This document shows positions 54,918-63,727 of a stretch of 64,000 bases of DNA, one piece after another. The stretch covers positions 124,001 to 188,000 of the forward strand of contig CAMYLT010000003.1 in assembly GCA_947259505.1 (NCBI GenBank), in the 5' to 3' direction. Origin of the DNA: an uncultured Porticoccus sp. (GTDB lineage Bacteria; Pseudomonadota; Gammaproteobacteria; Pseudomonadales; Porticoccaceae). The translations under genes and the position numbers were made by a program. Under the pieces are notes generated by a model. That model saw only the letters and a list, made by a program, of their open reading frames with translations, was not told the origin of the DNA and did no database searches. Within the stretch, counting starts at the first letter, position 1. Each line of letters starts with the position of its first letter.

Positions 54918-56342
54918 ATGGCGATGTTTGAAAATCTCAGTGACCGTTTATCTGCCAGCCTGAAGAAAATTTCCGGCAAGGCCAGCTTGACCGAAGACAA
55001 TATTCAGGAAACCTTGCGTGAAGTGCGCATGGCGTTGCTTGAGGCCGATGTGGCCTTGCCGGTGGTAAAAACCTTTGTCGACGGTGTCAAACAGCGGGCG
55101 TTGGGCCAGGAAGTCGGCACTAGCCTCAATCCCGGTCAACAGTTTCTAAAAATTGTTCAGACCGAACTCGAACATGTTATGGGCGATAAAAACGAGGAGC
55201 TTAACCTCGCCGCCCAGCCGCCAGCTGTTGTGTTGATGGCCGGTTTGCAGGGTGCTGGTAAGACCACCTCGGTGGCCAAGCTGGCCAAATATCTCAAAGA
55301 ACGTCAGAAGAAAAAAGTCATGGTGGTCAGCGCCGACGTTTACCGTCCGGCAGCCATCAAACAGCTTGAAACATTGGCCGGCGAAGTGGAGGCCGAATTC
55401 TTCCACAGTAGCGCCGACCAGAAACCGGTAGATATCGTTCGCAATGCACTGCAGGCGGCGAAAACGCGTTTTGTCGACGTGCTGCTGGTGGATACCGCTG
55501 GCCGTCTGCATATTGACGATGCCTTGATGGCGGAAATACAGCAGCTACATAAGGCCGTTTCTCCGGTAGAAACCCTGTTTGTGATCGACGCCATGATCGG
55601 TCAGGATGCGGTGGCCACCGCCCAGGCCTTCAACGAAGCGTTGCCCCTCACCGGTATCATTCTGACCAAAGTGGATGGTGACGCCCGTGGTGGTGCGGCA
55701 CTGTCAGTTCGCCAAATTACCGGGAAACCCATTAAATTTCTCGGTGTTGGCGAAAAGACCGATGCCCTGGAGCCGTTCCACCCAGAGCGGATCGCTTCCC
55801 GTATCCTCGGCATGGGCGACGTACTGTCCCTGATCGAGGAGGTGGAGCAAAAGGTTGACCGTGCGAAAGCTGAAAAGCTGGCGAAGAAGGTTGCCAAAGG
55901 CAAGGGTTTTGATTTGGAAGACCTGCGCGATCAGTTGCAGCAAATGAAAAACCTGGGTGGTTTCTCCAGCCTGTTGGACAAGTTGCCGGGTATGGGCAAT
56001 ATGTCTCAGATGGTGGAGCAGGCCAACATGGGCAGCCAGTTCGGCAAAATGGAAGCCATCATCAACTCTATGACCCCCGCCGAGCGGCGCAACCCGGATA
56101 TTCTCAACGGTTCGCGCAAGCGCCGCATCACTCAGGGCTCTGGCACCAATCTTCAGGACCTTAACCGTTTGCTTAAACAACATAAGCAGATGGGCAAGAT
56201 GATGAAGAAGATGAAGGGTAAGGGCATGCAGCAGATGATGCGCGGCATGGGTGGCAATCTGCCACCAGGAGCCGGTGGTTTCCCCGGCGGAGGCATGCCG
56301 CCTGGCGGCATGATGCCGGGAGGCAAGAAGTTTCCGTTCTGA
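54918..56342 (+). CDS. ffh: Signal recognition particle GTPase Ffh
   Basis: SRP54 homologue of 474 residues that with 4.5S RNA targets nascent membrane proteins. N domain (MFENLSDRLSASLKKISGK), G domain with G1 GLQGAGKTTSVAKLA, VMVVSADVYRPAAI, G3 DTAGRLHIDD and TKVDGDARGGAALSV, then the methionine-rich M domain with MKNLGGFSSLLDKLPGMGN and RRKRRITQGSGT-type segment, and a Gly/Met-rich tail. Start may be ATG 54918 or 54924; both fit. A terminator follows. Confidence 0.97.
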   Translation: MAMFENLSDRLSASLKKISGKASLTEDNIQETLREVRMALLEADVALPVVKTFVDGVKQRALGQEVGTSLNPGQQFLKIVQTELEHVMGDKNEELNLAAQPPAVVLMAGLQGAGKTTSVAKLAKYLKERQKKKVMVVSADVYRPAAIKQLETLAGEVEAEFFHSSADQKPVDIVRNALQAAKTRFVDVLLVDTAGRLHIDDALMAEIQQLHKAVSPVETLFVIDAMIGQDAVATAQAFNEALPLTGIILTKVDGDARGGAALSVRQITGKPIKFLGVGEKTDALEPFHPERIASRILGMGDVLSLIEEVEQKVDRAKAEKLAKKVAKGKGFDLEDLRDQLQQMKNLGGFSSLLDKLPGMGNMSQMVEQANMGSQFGKMEAIINSMTPAERRNPDILNGSRKRRITQGSGTNLQDLNRLLKQHKQMGKMMKKMKGKGMQQMMRGMGGNLPPGAGGFPGGGMPPGGMMPGGKKFPF

Positions 56343-56360
56343 CGGGATTGGCTCGCGGCT

Positions 56361-56408
56361 AACCCCTTAATCTCCCAGCACTTTGGTGTTGGCTGGAAAG
56401 GGGTTTTT
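56361..56408 (+). terminator. Intrinsic terminator after ffh
   Basis: AACCCCTT (56361-56368) pairs with AAGGGGTT (56398-56405) across an inner CAGC/GCTG stem, and the hairpin ends in a run of five Ts. It insulates ffh from the rpsP operon. Confidence 0.75.
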
Positions 56409-56412
56409 CAGG

Positions 56413-56441
56413 TATACACAACGACATGTTTTCGCTATAAT
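56413..56441 (+). promoter_or_regulatory. rpsP operon promoter
   Basis: TATACA (56413-56418) and a perfect TATAAT (56436-56441) are 17 bp apart, about 105 bp upstream of rpsP and just after the ffh terminator, with a GC-rich discriminator typical of ribosomal promoters. Confidence 0.65.
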
Positions 56442-56545
56442 CCCGCGCCTTTCAATGATGCCCGGCTTTTGCCGAGCATTGTGCTATGGCCCAGCGTTGG
56501 GCTTGGCAACCGGTAATTTGTAACTCAATACAGAAGAGAATTTTC

Positions 56546-56794
56546 ATGGTAACCATTCGTTTGGCTCGTGGCGGCTCCAAAAAACGTCCGTTCTATCACA
56601 TTAATGTCACCGACAGCCGTACTGCCCGTGAAGGTCATTACATTGAGCGCATTGGCTTCTTCAACCCGGTTGCTCGCGGCCAGGAAGAGCGTCTGCGCGT
56701 GGACACTGACCGTGTACAACACTGGGTTGGCCAAGGTGCAGGATTGTCTGCACGCGTTAGCCAACTGGTGAAAGAAGCGGCCAAGCAAGCCTGA
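56546..56794 (+). CDS. rpsP: 30S ribosomal protein S16
   Basis: 82-residue S16, an early 30S assembly protein. The whole chain matches the family: [40 protein letters not shown], and [19 protein letters not shown] 56546 is used; an upstream in-frame extension is not part of S16. First gene of rpsP–rimM–trmD–rplS. Confidence 0.98.
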   Translation: MVTIRLARGGSKKRPFYHINVTDSRTAREGHYIERIGFFNPVARGQEERLRVDTDRVQHWVGQGAGLSARVSQLVKEAAKQA

Positions 56795-56825
56795 TTGATA
56801 TCATAGAGCGGATTGCCTGAGCGCG

Positions 56826-57347
56826 ATGGATCCCATCGATCCTGTCACTGTCGGGCGGATAACCACCGTTCACGGCATCAAAGGTTGGGTAAAGGTGCAT
56901 TCGTTTACTCAGCCTGAAGACAATATCGTTGGCTACCAGCCGTGGTGGTTAAAGACTACTGATGGCTGGGAGATGATTGAAATCGACCAGTGCCGGGCTA
57001 CCGCCAAGGGGCTGATGGTTCACTTGGTGAAGGTGGATGATCGGGACCAAGCCCGGCAATACTGTCAGCGGGATATCGCTGTAGAGCGGGCCAATCTGCC
57101 GTCTCTGGAGACAGGGGAGTACTACTGGCACCAGCTTCAGGGCCTGACGGTAGTAACCACTGAGGGCGTTAAGCTTGGCAAGGTCTCCTCGTTGATGGAA
57201 ACCGGCGCCAACGACGTACTGGTGGTAGAAGGCGATGCAGACAGCCTGGATCAACAGGAACGCCTGATTCCCTACGTGGAACAGTTTGTTTTGGGTGTTG
57301 ATCTTGATGCCAGAGAGATCAAGGTCGATTGGGACCCCGATTTCTGA
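56826..57347 (+). CDS. rimM: 16S rRNA maturation protein RimM
   Basis: 173-residue factor that helps assemble the 30S head and binds S19. N-terminal barrel with VTVGRITTVHGIKGWVKVHSF (read as GRITTVHGIKGWVKVHSF) and PRC-barrel half with GEYYWHQLQGLTVV, TGANDVLVVEG and the ending IPYVEQFVLGVDLDAREIKV. Start at ATG 56826, 31 nt after rpsP. Gene order as in E. coli. Confidence 0.96.
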   Translation: MDPIDPVTVGRITTVHGIKGWVKVHSFTQPEDNIVGYQPWWLKTTDGWEMIEIDQCRATAKGLMVHLVKVDDRDQARQYCQRDIAVERANLPSLETGEYYWHQLQGLTVVTTEGVKLGKVSSLMETGANDVLVVEGDADSLDQQERLIPYVEQFVLGVDLDAREIKVDWDPDF

Positions 57348-57373
57348 GTAATTAACAGCGGAGCAGTGTGGCA

Positions 57374-58132
57374 ATGGCGGCAAAGAAAATAGCCCTGGTC
57401 ACCCTGTTCCCCGAAATGTTTGCCGCGCTGACAGACTACGGTATCAGCAGTCGCGCGATAAAACAGGGGTTGCTGGAGCTGGGTTTTTTTAACCCCAGAA
57501 CATACACCAGTGACCGCCACCAGACAGTGGACAGCCGACCCTATGGGGGCGGTCCCGGCATGGTGATGATGATTGAGCCGTTGCGGCAGGCTATTCATGC
57601 AGCACGGCAGTGGATAGATGGTCCGGCCAAAGTGGTGTATTTGTCACCACAGGGGATGGTTCTGGACCAGCCAGCAGTCAACAGTTTGGCTGCCGGCGGC
57701 AATTTGATTCTGCTGGCAGGACGCTATGAAGGCATCGATGAACGGCTGATCGAATTGGAAGTTGATGAGGAGTGGTCGATTGGTGACTACGTTCTCAGTG
57801 GCGGTGAGTTGCCCGCCATGGTGATGCTGGATGCATTGATTCGGCAATTGCCCGGAGCATTGGGGCATGAAGATTCTGCTGATCAGGATTCTTTTGCTGA
57901 AGGGTTGCTGGATTGTCCGCACTTCACCCGTCCGGAGCAGTACGAAGAGAGCAAAGTGCCCGAAGTGCTATTGTCGGGCAACCACGAAAGAATTCGGCAG
58001 TGGCGGCTCATGCAGTCATTGCAAAGAACCTGGCAGAGACGCCCGGATCTATTGGACAAGCTGACGCTCAGTGACGAGCAACGGCAATTACTGGACAGGA
58101 TCGTCAAAGAGTCGGCAGATGAGAGCGACTAG
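57374..58132 (+). CDS. trmD: tRNA (guanine-N1)-methyltransferase TrmD
   Basis: SPOUT-class enzyme making m1G37 in tRNAs to prevent frameshifting. Catalytic and knot motifs: [18 protein letters not shown]-type N-terminus, [29 protein letters not shown] (SAM-binding trefoil knot) and [15 protein letters not shown] with the catalytic aspartate later in [11 protein letters not shown]. 252 aa from ATG 57374; the GGAG at 57360-57363 favours it over GTG 57368. 26 nt after rimM. Confidence 0.97.
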   Translation: MAAKKIALVTLFPEMFAALTDYGISSRAIKQGLLELGFFNPRTYTSDRHQTVDSRPYGGGPGMVMMIEPLRQAIHAARQWIDGPAKVVYLSPQGMVLDQPAVNSLAAGGNLILLAGRYEGIDERLIELEVDEEWSIGDYVLSGGELPAMVMLDALIRQLPGALGHEDSADQDSFAEGLLDCPHFTRPEQYEESKVPEVLLSGNHERIRQWRLMQSLQRTWQRRPDLLDKLTLSDEQRQLLDRIVKESADESD

Positions 58133-58206
58133 TTCGTTCTCCTCTCTGTACGACGCTACTCAAAAAGGTGGCATGCCACCAACTGACAAAAGCTGAGGAG
58201 CAAACC

Positions 58207-58563
58207 GTGAGTAACAAAAACCCGATTATCGCCGCTATTGAAGCGGAACAAATGAACAAAGAACTGCCCCCGTTCGCCCCAGGCGATACCGTGGTTGTTC
58301 AGGTGAAGGTAAAGGAAGGCACTCGCGAGCGTCTGCAGGCCTTCGAAGGCGTGGTGATCGGCAAGCGTAACCGCGGCCTGAACTCTGCTTTTACCGTACG
58401 CAAGATCTCTAATGGTGTTGGTGTAGAGCGTACCTTCCAAACCTACAGCCCGCTGGTTGATAGCGTTCAGCTGAAGCGTCGTGGTGATGTCCGTCAAGCC
58501 AAGCTGTACTACTTGCGCGAGCTGTCCGGCAAGGCAGCCCGTATCAAGGAAAAACTCAACTGA
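58207..58563 (+). CDS. rplS: 50S ribosomal protein L19
   Basis: 118-residue L19 at the 30S-50S interface. Conserved [57 protein letters not shown] and the basic end [13 protein letters not shown] 58207 is the start, with GAGGAG eight nt upstream; the longer frame is not conserved. Last gene of the operon, followed by a strong terminator. Confidence 0.98.
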   Translation: MSNKNPIIAAIEAEQMNKELPPFAPGDTVVVQVKVKEGTRERLQAFEGVVIGKRNRGLNSAFTVRKISNGVGVERTFQTYSPLVDSVQLKRRGDVRQAKLYYLRELSGKAARIKEKLN

Positions 58564-58585
58564 GTTTTCTTTGCGGCATCAAAAG

Positions 58586-58613
58586 AAGGCACCACTGGTT
58601 GGTGCCTTTTTTT
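58586..58613 (+). terminator. Intrinsic terminator of the rpsP–rplS operon
   Basis: AAGGCACCA (58586-58594) pairs with TGGTGCCTT (58600-58608) around CTGGT and is followed by a run of Ts to 58613. One of the clearest terminators in the window. Confidence 0.92.
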
Positions 58614-58670
58614 ATGTTTTTGAACAGGCGACTCAATTGCCCGGTGGCTTTGAGGTCGTTAGAGTGAGCC

Positions 58671-59573
58671 ATGGCTTGTAACCCTGTAGATCAGCAGCTC
58701 ATCGATACCTTTCTGGATGTCCTGTGGATGGAGAAAGGCCTCGGGCAGAATACCCTGGATGCTTACCGCCGCGATCTTGGCGCATTTGCTGATTGGTCCG
58801 GTCGGTCAGGCTTGCTACTCATTGCCGTGGGCGGCAGCGATATACAGCGCTATCTCGCCCATCGCTTCCAGCAGGGCATTTCCGCTCGCTCCGCTGCTCG
58901 CCAGTTATCCTGTCTGCGAGGCTTTTACCGCTATTTACTGCGTGAAAACCGTATTCAAGGCGACCCTACGGCACTGGTGGAGAATCCCAAACTGGGGCGA
59001 CCACTACCGAAAAGCCTGACAGAAGCCGATGTCGAAGCCTTGTTGAGTCAGCCCAACACAGAGGACGTGTTGGGTTTACGTGATCGCACCATGCTGGAAG
59101 TGCTCTATGCGACGGGTTTGCGTGTCTCCGAACTGGTTGGCTTAACACTGCATCAAGTCAATCTGCGTCAGGGCGTGGTACGTGTCTTCGGCAAGGGTGG
59201 CAAAGAGCGGCTAGTCCCGATGGGGGAGGAAGCACTCAGCTGGCTGGAGCGCTACATTCGTGAGGCGCGCCCCTTATTGCTTGGGGTCGTGCAAAGTGAT
59301 GTGATGTTTCCCAGCAACCGAGCCAGACAGATGACCAGACAAACGTTCTGGCACAGCATTAAACGCTATACCAAAGGCGCGGGGATCGAAAAGCCGCTAT
59401 CTCCCCACACCTTACGCCATGCATTTGCCACCCATTTACTTAATCACGGCGCCGATTTGCGCGTATTGCAACTACTGCTGGGTCACAGCGATCTTTCCAC
59501 TACCCAGATTTATACCCATATTGCCAGTACGCGGATCAAATCACTGCATGCCCAGCATCACCCCAGAGGTTGA
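58671..59573 (+). CDS. xerD: Site-specific tyrosine recombinase XerD
   Basis: 300-residue recombinase that with XerC resolves chromosome dimers at dif under FtsK control. N-terminal SAM-like core-binding domain (about residues 5-90; LGQNTLDAYRRDLGAF) and catalytic domain with Arg in ATGLRVSELVGL, Lys in GKGGKERLVP, HxxR in SPHTLRHAFATHLLNHGADLR (read as HTLRHAFATHLLNHGADLR), second His in LLGHSDLSTTQIYTHI and tyrosine in TQIYTH. Sequence is closer to XerD than to integrases of mobile elements. xerD then dsbC then hom is a typical gammaproteobacterial order. Confidence 0.96.
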   Translation: MACNPVDQQLIDTFLDVLWMEKGLGQNTLDAYRRDLGAFADWSGRSGLLLIAVGGSDIQRYLAHRFQQGISARSAARQLSCLRGFYRYLLRENRIQGDPTALVENPKLGRPLPKSLTEADVEALLSQPNTEDVLGLRDRTMLEVLYATGLRVSELVGLTLHQVNLRQGVVRVFGKGGKERLVPMGEEALSWLERYIREARPLLLGVVQSDVMFPSNRARQMTRQTFWHSIKRYTKGAGIEKPLSPHTLRHAFATHLLNHGADLRVLQLLLGHSDLSTTQIYTHIASTRIKSLHAQHHPRG

Positions 59574-59674
59574 GGGAACGTCTCGTGTCCCATACACTCA
59601 AACACAGTGCGGCAAGGCGACGAACAATGTCTTACCTACCGCGATGGACCGCCCTTTTGATGAGAAACGTTGAT

Positions 59675-60415
59675 ATGTTAAAAAAAATGGCCTGCCTGGC
59701 TTTGGCAATATTCCTGATGTCTGCCACCCAGGCGGCGGATGTTCCGACAGATGTCAGCGCAGCCATCATCGCCAAGCTGAAAGCGGCGAGGCCCGACATG
59801 CAATTTGGTGCCGTGGAGTCCTCACCCATTGACGGCCTTTATGTGGTACGCATCAACGGAACCCAGTTTCTCTATGCCAGTGCTGATGGGGAATACATCG
59901 TTGCCGGAGAGATGTATCAGTCTCGTCCTGGCATGTTTGTACCCGTCAAAGATCTTGCCGCAGCAGAAATTCGCAAAAAGATGATGTCCGCCGTAGCGAC
60001 AAAAGACATGATCATTTTCCCGGCCGTTGATAAACGCCGCGGCGCGCTCTACGTTTTCACCGATGTGGATTGTGGTTACTGCCGTAAACTGCATCTGGAA
60101 TCCGTGCCGGAGTTGAATATGGCTGGCGTGGAGGTCCGTTATCTGGCTTACCCGCGTGCCGGGATAGGCTCGCCTTCATACAAAAAAATCGCATCCGCCT
60201 GGTGTGCGGATGACCCGCAGGCAGCACTTACAGACTTGAAAAACAGTAAACCTGTCCCCGAAAATGTCTGCGACAATAATCCCGTGGCAGCTCAGTTTGA
60301 ACTGGGGCATCAGGTGGGCGTTAACGGCACCCCGGCGTTGGTGCTGGAAGACGGCACCCTGTTGCCCGGTTATCGTCCGGCACCCGAGCTGCTGAAAATG
60401 ATGGGGTTGAATTAA
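59675..60415 (+). CDS. dsbC: Thiol:disulfide interchange protein DsbC
   Basis: Periplasmic disulfide isomerase of 246 residues. Signal peptide (LKKMACLALAIFLMSATQAA), N-terminal dimerisation domain (about 25-85), then a thioredoxin fold with active site DVDCGYCRKLH and the conserved GVNGTPALVLEDG cis-proline loop. A second cysteine pair (WCADD, NVCDNN) matches the structural disulfide of DsbC. ATG 59675 begins the signal peptide; the longer frame overlapping xerD was rejected. Confidence 0.95.
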   Translation: MLKKMACLALAIFLMSATQAADVPTDVSAAIIAKLKAARPDMQFGAVESSPIDGLYVVRINGTQFLYASADGEYIVAGEMYQSRPGMFVPVKDLAAAEIRKKMMSAVATKDMIIFPAVDKRRGALYVFTDVDCGYCRKLHLESVPELNMAGVEVRYLAYPRAGIGSPSYKKIASAWCADDPQAALTDLKNSKPVPENVCDNNPVAAQFELGHQVGVNGTPALVLEDGTLLPGYRPAPELLKMMGLN

Positions 60416-60635
60416 CCCCATTTCAGCTGTTTCTGCCCCTCAGTCCCCGCGTCAGATTGACACCGGAGTTGCCGCCCTTTAAGGTTGCCATCCCTTTGTT
60501 ATGTCAGCCAGATTTCCCCATTGTGCCCGCAGGGATTGCCGATGTTTTGCTGCCGCGGATGGCGGTAAACAGCACAATCACAATTCGGCTGCCGTACGCA
60601 TCATTCAATAAACCGGTTTAACCAAGGCGAATACG

Positions 60636-61940
60636 TTGAACGCTGTAAAAATCGGCCTCTGTGGCCTGGGAACGGTAGCCAGTGGCACCGTAAACGTACT
60701 GCAACGCAATGCTCAAGTGATCAATGCTCGGGCAGGTTGTGCCATTGAAATTGCCCAGGTGGGCGCGCGCCGCGCGAACCCGGCCTGCGACCTCGGCGAT
60801 ATTCCCGTTACCAGCGATATTTTTGAAGTCGCGGCGAACCCGGATATCGACATTCTGGTGGAGCTGATCGGCGGTACCACCGTGGCCCGCGATCTGGTGT
60901 TGAAGGCCATCGAAAACGGCAAGCATGTGGTCACCGCCAACAAGGCGCTGATTGCCGAGCACGGCAACGAAATTTTTTCCGCGGCCAAAGACAAGGGCGT
61001 GACCGTGGCCTTCGAAGCCTCGGTGGCTGGCGGCATCCCGATTATCAAGGCCATCCGCGAAGGCCTTTCCGCCAACCGCATCCAGTGGCTGGCCGGTATT
61101 ATCAACGGCACCGGCAACTTCATCCTCACCGAGATGCGCGACAAGGGTCGTGCTTTTGAGGACGTGCTGGTGGAAGCCCAGCAGAAGGGCTACGCCGAAG
61201 CCGACCCTACCTTCGATGTGGAGGGCATCGACGCCGCCCACAAGCTGGTAATCCTGGCTTCGCTGGCCTTTGGTATTCCACTGCAGTTTGACAAGGTTTT
61301 CACCGAAGGTATCAGCAAGCTGGAGTCCCAGGACGTGGCCTATGCCCAGCAGCTGGGCTACCAGATCAAGCACCTGGGTATTGCCCGCCGCAATAACGGC
61401 GGCATCGAACTGCGGGTGCACCCCACCCTGATTCCCCGCAAGCGGCTGATCGCCAATGTGGATGGGGTGATGAACGCTGTGCTGGTGAAAGGCGATGCAG
61501 TTGGTCCGACTCTCTATTACGGCCCAGGCGCGGGTGCCGAACCCACCGCCTCCGCCGTGATTGCCGATATCGTCGACCTGGCTCGTACACTCACTGCCGA
61601 CCCGGAGCACCGGGTGCCGCATATGGGCTTCCAACCAGACCAGCTCAACGACTTCGAAGTGCTGCCCATCGACAAGGTGGAAACAGCCTATTATTTGCGT
61701 ATCACCGCGCGAGATGTACCCGGCGTACTGTCGAAAATCACCCTGATTCTCAGTGAAGCGAATATCGGCATCGAGGCGGTGATCCAGCACGAAGGAGAAG
61801 AGGGCGAGGAATACGTGCCCCTGATCATCATGACCGACCGCGCCATCGAGCAGAAACTCGACGAAGCAGTGGACAAGATCCAGTCTCTCTCCACCACCCA
61901 GGGTGACGTGGTACGTATCCGCGTAGAATCACTGGGCTAG
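60636..61940 (+). CDS. hom: Homoserine dehydrogenase
   Basis: NAD(P)-dependent reduction of aspartate semialdehyde to homoserine, leading to threonine and methionine. Monofunctional 434-residue form: nucleotide-binding GLCGLGTVASGTVNVL, VTANKALIAEHGNEIF, catalytic and substrate segment AGIINGTGNFILTEM with EADPTFDVEGIDAAHKLVIL (catalytic Lys in HKL), and a C-terminal ACT domain (about 350-430) for threonine feedback. TTG 60636 is the start, with AAGG in the right place; no ATG alternative exists. Followed 24 nt later by thrC. Confidence 0.96.
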   Translation: MNAVKIGLCGLGTVASGTVNVLQRNAQVINARAGCAIEIAQVGARRANPACDLGDIPVTSDIFEVAANPDIDILVELIGGTTVARDLVLKAIENGKHVVTANKALIAEHGNEIFSAAKDKGVTVAFEASVAGGIPIIKAIREGLSANRIQWLAGIINGTGNFILTEMRDKGRAFEDVLVEAQQKGYAEADPTFDVEGIDAAHKLVILASLAFGIPLQFDKVFTEGISKLESQDVAYAQQLGYQIKHLGIARRNNGGIELRVHPTLIPRKRLIANVDGVMNAVLVKGDAVGPTLYYGPGAGAEPTASAVIADIVDLARTLTADPEHRVPHMGFQPDQLNDFEVLPIDKVETAYYLRITARDVPGVLSKITLILSEANIGIEAVIQHEGEEGEEYVPLIIMTDRAIEQKLDEAVDKIQSLSTTQGDVVRIRVESLG

Positions 61941-61964
61941 GGCGCAACAGAACAGGTACCGAAC

Positions 61965-63365
61965 GTGAAATACATCAGCACCCGCGGGCAGGCGCCCGTA
62001 CTCAGTTTTGAAGATGCCATTCTGGCGGGCCTCGCCACCGATGGCGGCCTCTACCTGCCGGAAACTCTGCCACAGTTTTCCAAAGAGGAAATTGCTTCCT
62101 GGGCCGGACTGTCCTATCAGGAATTGGCTTTCAAGGTGATGGCACCGTTTGTGGACGGCGAAATTCCCGATGACGATCTGCGTGAGCTGATCGCCAACAC
62201 CTATAGCACTTTCCGCCACGATGCCATCGCGCCGCTGGTGCAGACTGCCCACAATGAATTCATCCTCGAACTGTTTCAGGGGCCAACCCTGGCATTCAAG
62301 GACTTTGCCCTGCAATTCCTCGGCAACCTGCTGGACTATGTGCTGAAGAAGCGTGATCAGCGGGTGGTGATCATGGGCGCCACCTCTGGCGACACCGGTT
62401 CCGCCGCCATCGAGGGCTGCCGCCACAGCGACAACGTGGATATCTTCATCCTCCACCCCCACAACCGGGTGTCCGAGGTGCAGCGCCGTCAGATGACCAC
62501 CGTGCTGGAGAAGAATGTCTTCAACATCGCTGTGGAAGGCAATTTTGACGACTGCCAGAACATGGTCAAGGCCAGTTTCGGTGACCAGTCGTTCCTGCCT
62601 GAAGGGCGCCAACTGGTGGCGGTCAACTCCATCAACTGGGCGCGCATCATGGCCCAGATCGTCTACTACTTCTACGCCGGCCTGGCACTGGGTGCGCCCC
62701 ACCGTCCGGTGGCATTCTCTGTTCCTACCGGCAACTTCGGCGATATCTTCGCCGGTTATCTGGCCAGCCGCATGGGCTTGCCGGTGGACCAGCTGGTGAT
62801 CGGCACCAACGCCAATGACATTCTGCACCGCTGCATCAGCGCCAACGACCACAGTCTGCATCAACTGGTGCACAGCCTGTCGCCGTCCATGGATATCATG
62901 GTATCCAGCAATTTCGAGCGCATGCTGTTTGATCTCTATGATCGCGACGGCGCCGCTATCTCCAAACTGATGGCAGACTTCAAGGCCAGCGGCAATTTGA
63001 GTCTCAGTGACACTGCGCTGGCCAAGGCACGTGAACTGTTCACCAGTTACCGCCTGGATGACGAACAAATGATCCGTGTGATTGCCGATGTTTGGGAACA
63101 CACCGAATACCTGCTCGATCCCCACACCGCCATCGGCGTGGAGGCGGCTCGCAAAACCCGTCGCCGTCAGGATATTCCCATGGTCTGTCTGGCCACCGCC
63201 CATCCGGCGAAATTCCCGGAAGCCGTGCGCAAGGCCGGTTATCCGCAAGATCCGCCGCTGCCTCACCACATGGCGGATCTGTTCGAGCGGGAAGAGCGCT
63301 ACGCCGTGCAGCCGAAAGACATTGCCGCCGTGCAGCAGTTCATGAAAGACAATATTCGCAAGTAG
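61965..63365 (+). CDS. thrC: Threonine synthase
   Basis: PLP enzyme of 466 residues converting O-phosphohomoserine to threonine. N-terminus YISTRGQAPVLSFEDAILAG, lysine binding PLP in GPTLAFKDFALQFLGN, phosphate loop GATSGDTGSAAIEG, and VPTGNFGDIFAGYLASRMG are all characteristic of the long proteobacterial form. GTG 61965 start, AGG upstream. Forms hom–thrC; the kinase step (thrB) is not in the window. Confidence 0.97.
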   Translation: MKYISTRGQAPVLSFEDAILAGLATDGGLYLPETLPQFSKEEIASWAGLSYQELAFKVMAPFVDGEIPDDDLRELIANTYSTFRHDAIAPLVQTAHNEFILELFQGPTLAFKDFALQFLGNLLDYVLKKRDQRVVIMGATSGDTGSAAIEGCRHSDNVDIFILHPHNRVSEVQRRQMTTVLEKNVFNIAVEGNFDDCQNMVKASFGDQSFLPEGRQLVAVNSINWARIMAQIVYYFYAGLALGAPHRPVAFSVPTGNFGDIFAGYLASRMGLPVDQLVIGTNANDILHRCISANDHSLHQLVHSLSPSMDIMVSSNFERMLFDLYDRDGAAISKLMADFKASGNLSLSDTALAKARELFTSYRLDDEQMIRVIADVWEHTEYLLDPHTAIGVEAARKTRRRQDIPMVCLATAHPAKFPEAVRKAGYPQDPPLPHHMADLFEREERYAVQPKDIAAVQQFMKDNIRK

Positions 63366-63374
63366 GGTAGAACA

Positions 63375-63719
63375 ATGTCCGTCGACCGTTTTCTGGAAAC
63401 GTTGAAAACCGCACCCGAAACCGTTTCCTTCAGTGACAGCATTGCCGTCATCGAAGAAAACTATCGCTTTGAGGAAACGGCATTCACCAACGGCCAGACC
63501 GAGAACCCGGCAGGCCAGAATAATGGTTCCTGCAAAATCTTTGCTTTTGGTCGCCTGAATGATTTAAGCGAGCAGCAAACCTTGCAGTGTTTTGGTGATT
63601 ATTACCGTGTGGATGTACTGCAAAATCCAGAGGGTGATGACCACCAGAACATTCGCAATTTCATCGAACACGGCTGGCCGGGTGTTGAGTTTTCCGGTGA
63701 GGCACTGGTTTTAAAATAA
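63375..63719 (+). CDS. HopJ-family protein
   Basis: A 114-residue protein matching the HopJ type III effector family by the pattern NYRFEETAFTNGQTENPAGQN (read as ENYRFEETAFTNGQTENPAG), GSCKIFAFGRLNDLSEQQTL, FGDYYRVDVLQNPEGDDHQN and the end FIEHGWPGVEFSG. The name comes from a plant-pathogen effector, but homologues are common in marine, non-pathogenic bacteria; no secretion genes are here and the role is unknown. Ten nt after thrC, so probably co-transcribed; converges with ppk. Confidence 0.9.
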   Translation: MSVDRFLETLKTAPETVSFSDSIAVIEENYRFEETAFTNGQTENPAGQNNGSCKIFAFGRLNDLSEQQTLQCFGDYYRVDVLQNPEGDDHQNIRNFIEHGWPGVEFSGEALVLK

Positions 63720-63727
63720 GCCAGCTG

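Noticed and set aside
58671-59573. Tyrosine recombinase as a sign of an integrated element
   Set aside because: Sequence and neighbours (dsbC, hom, thrC) are those of chromosomal XerD; no attachment-site repeats or phage genes nearby.
60618-61790. Minus-strand open frame of 390 codons opposite hom
   Set aside because: Antisense shadow; composition of the translation (His/Gly/Val-rich) is typical of reverse-complement GC-rich coding DNA.
61929-63269. Minus-strand open frame of 446 codons opposite thrC
   Set aside because: Same reason; thrC is complete and well matched on the plus strand.
63375-63719. HopJ protein as evidence of a type III secretion effector
   Set aside because: The family is widespread in bacteria without such systems, and no secretion or chaperone gene is near; it lies in the hom–thrC unit.
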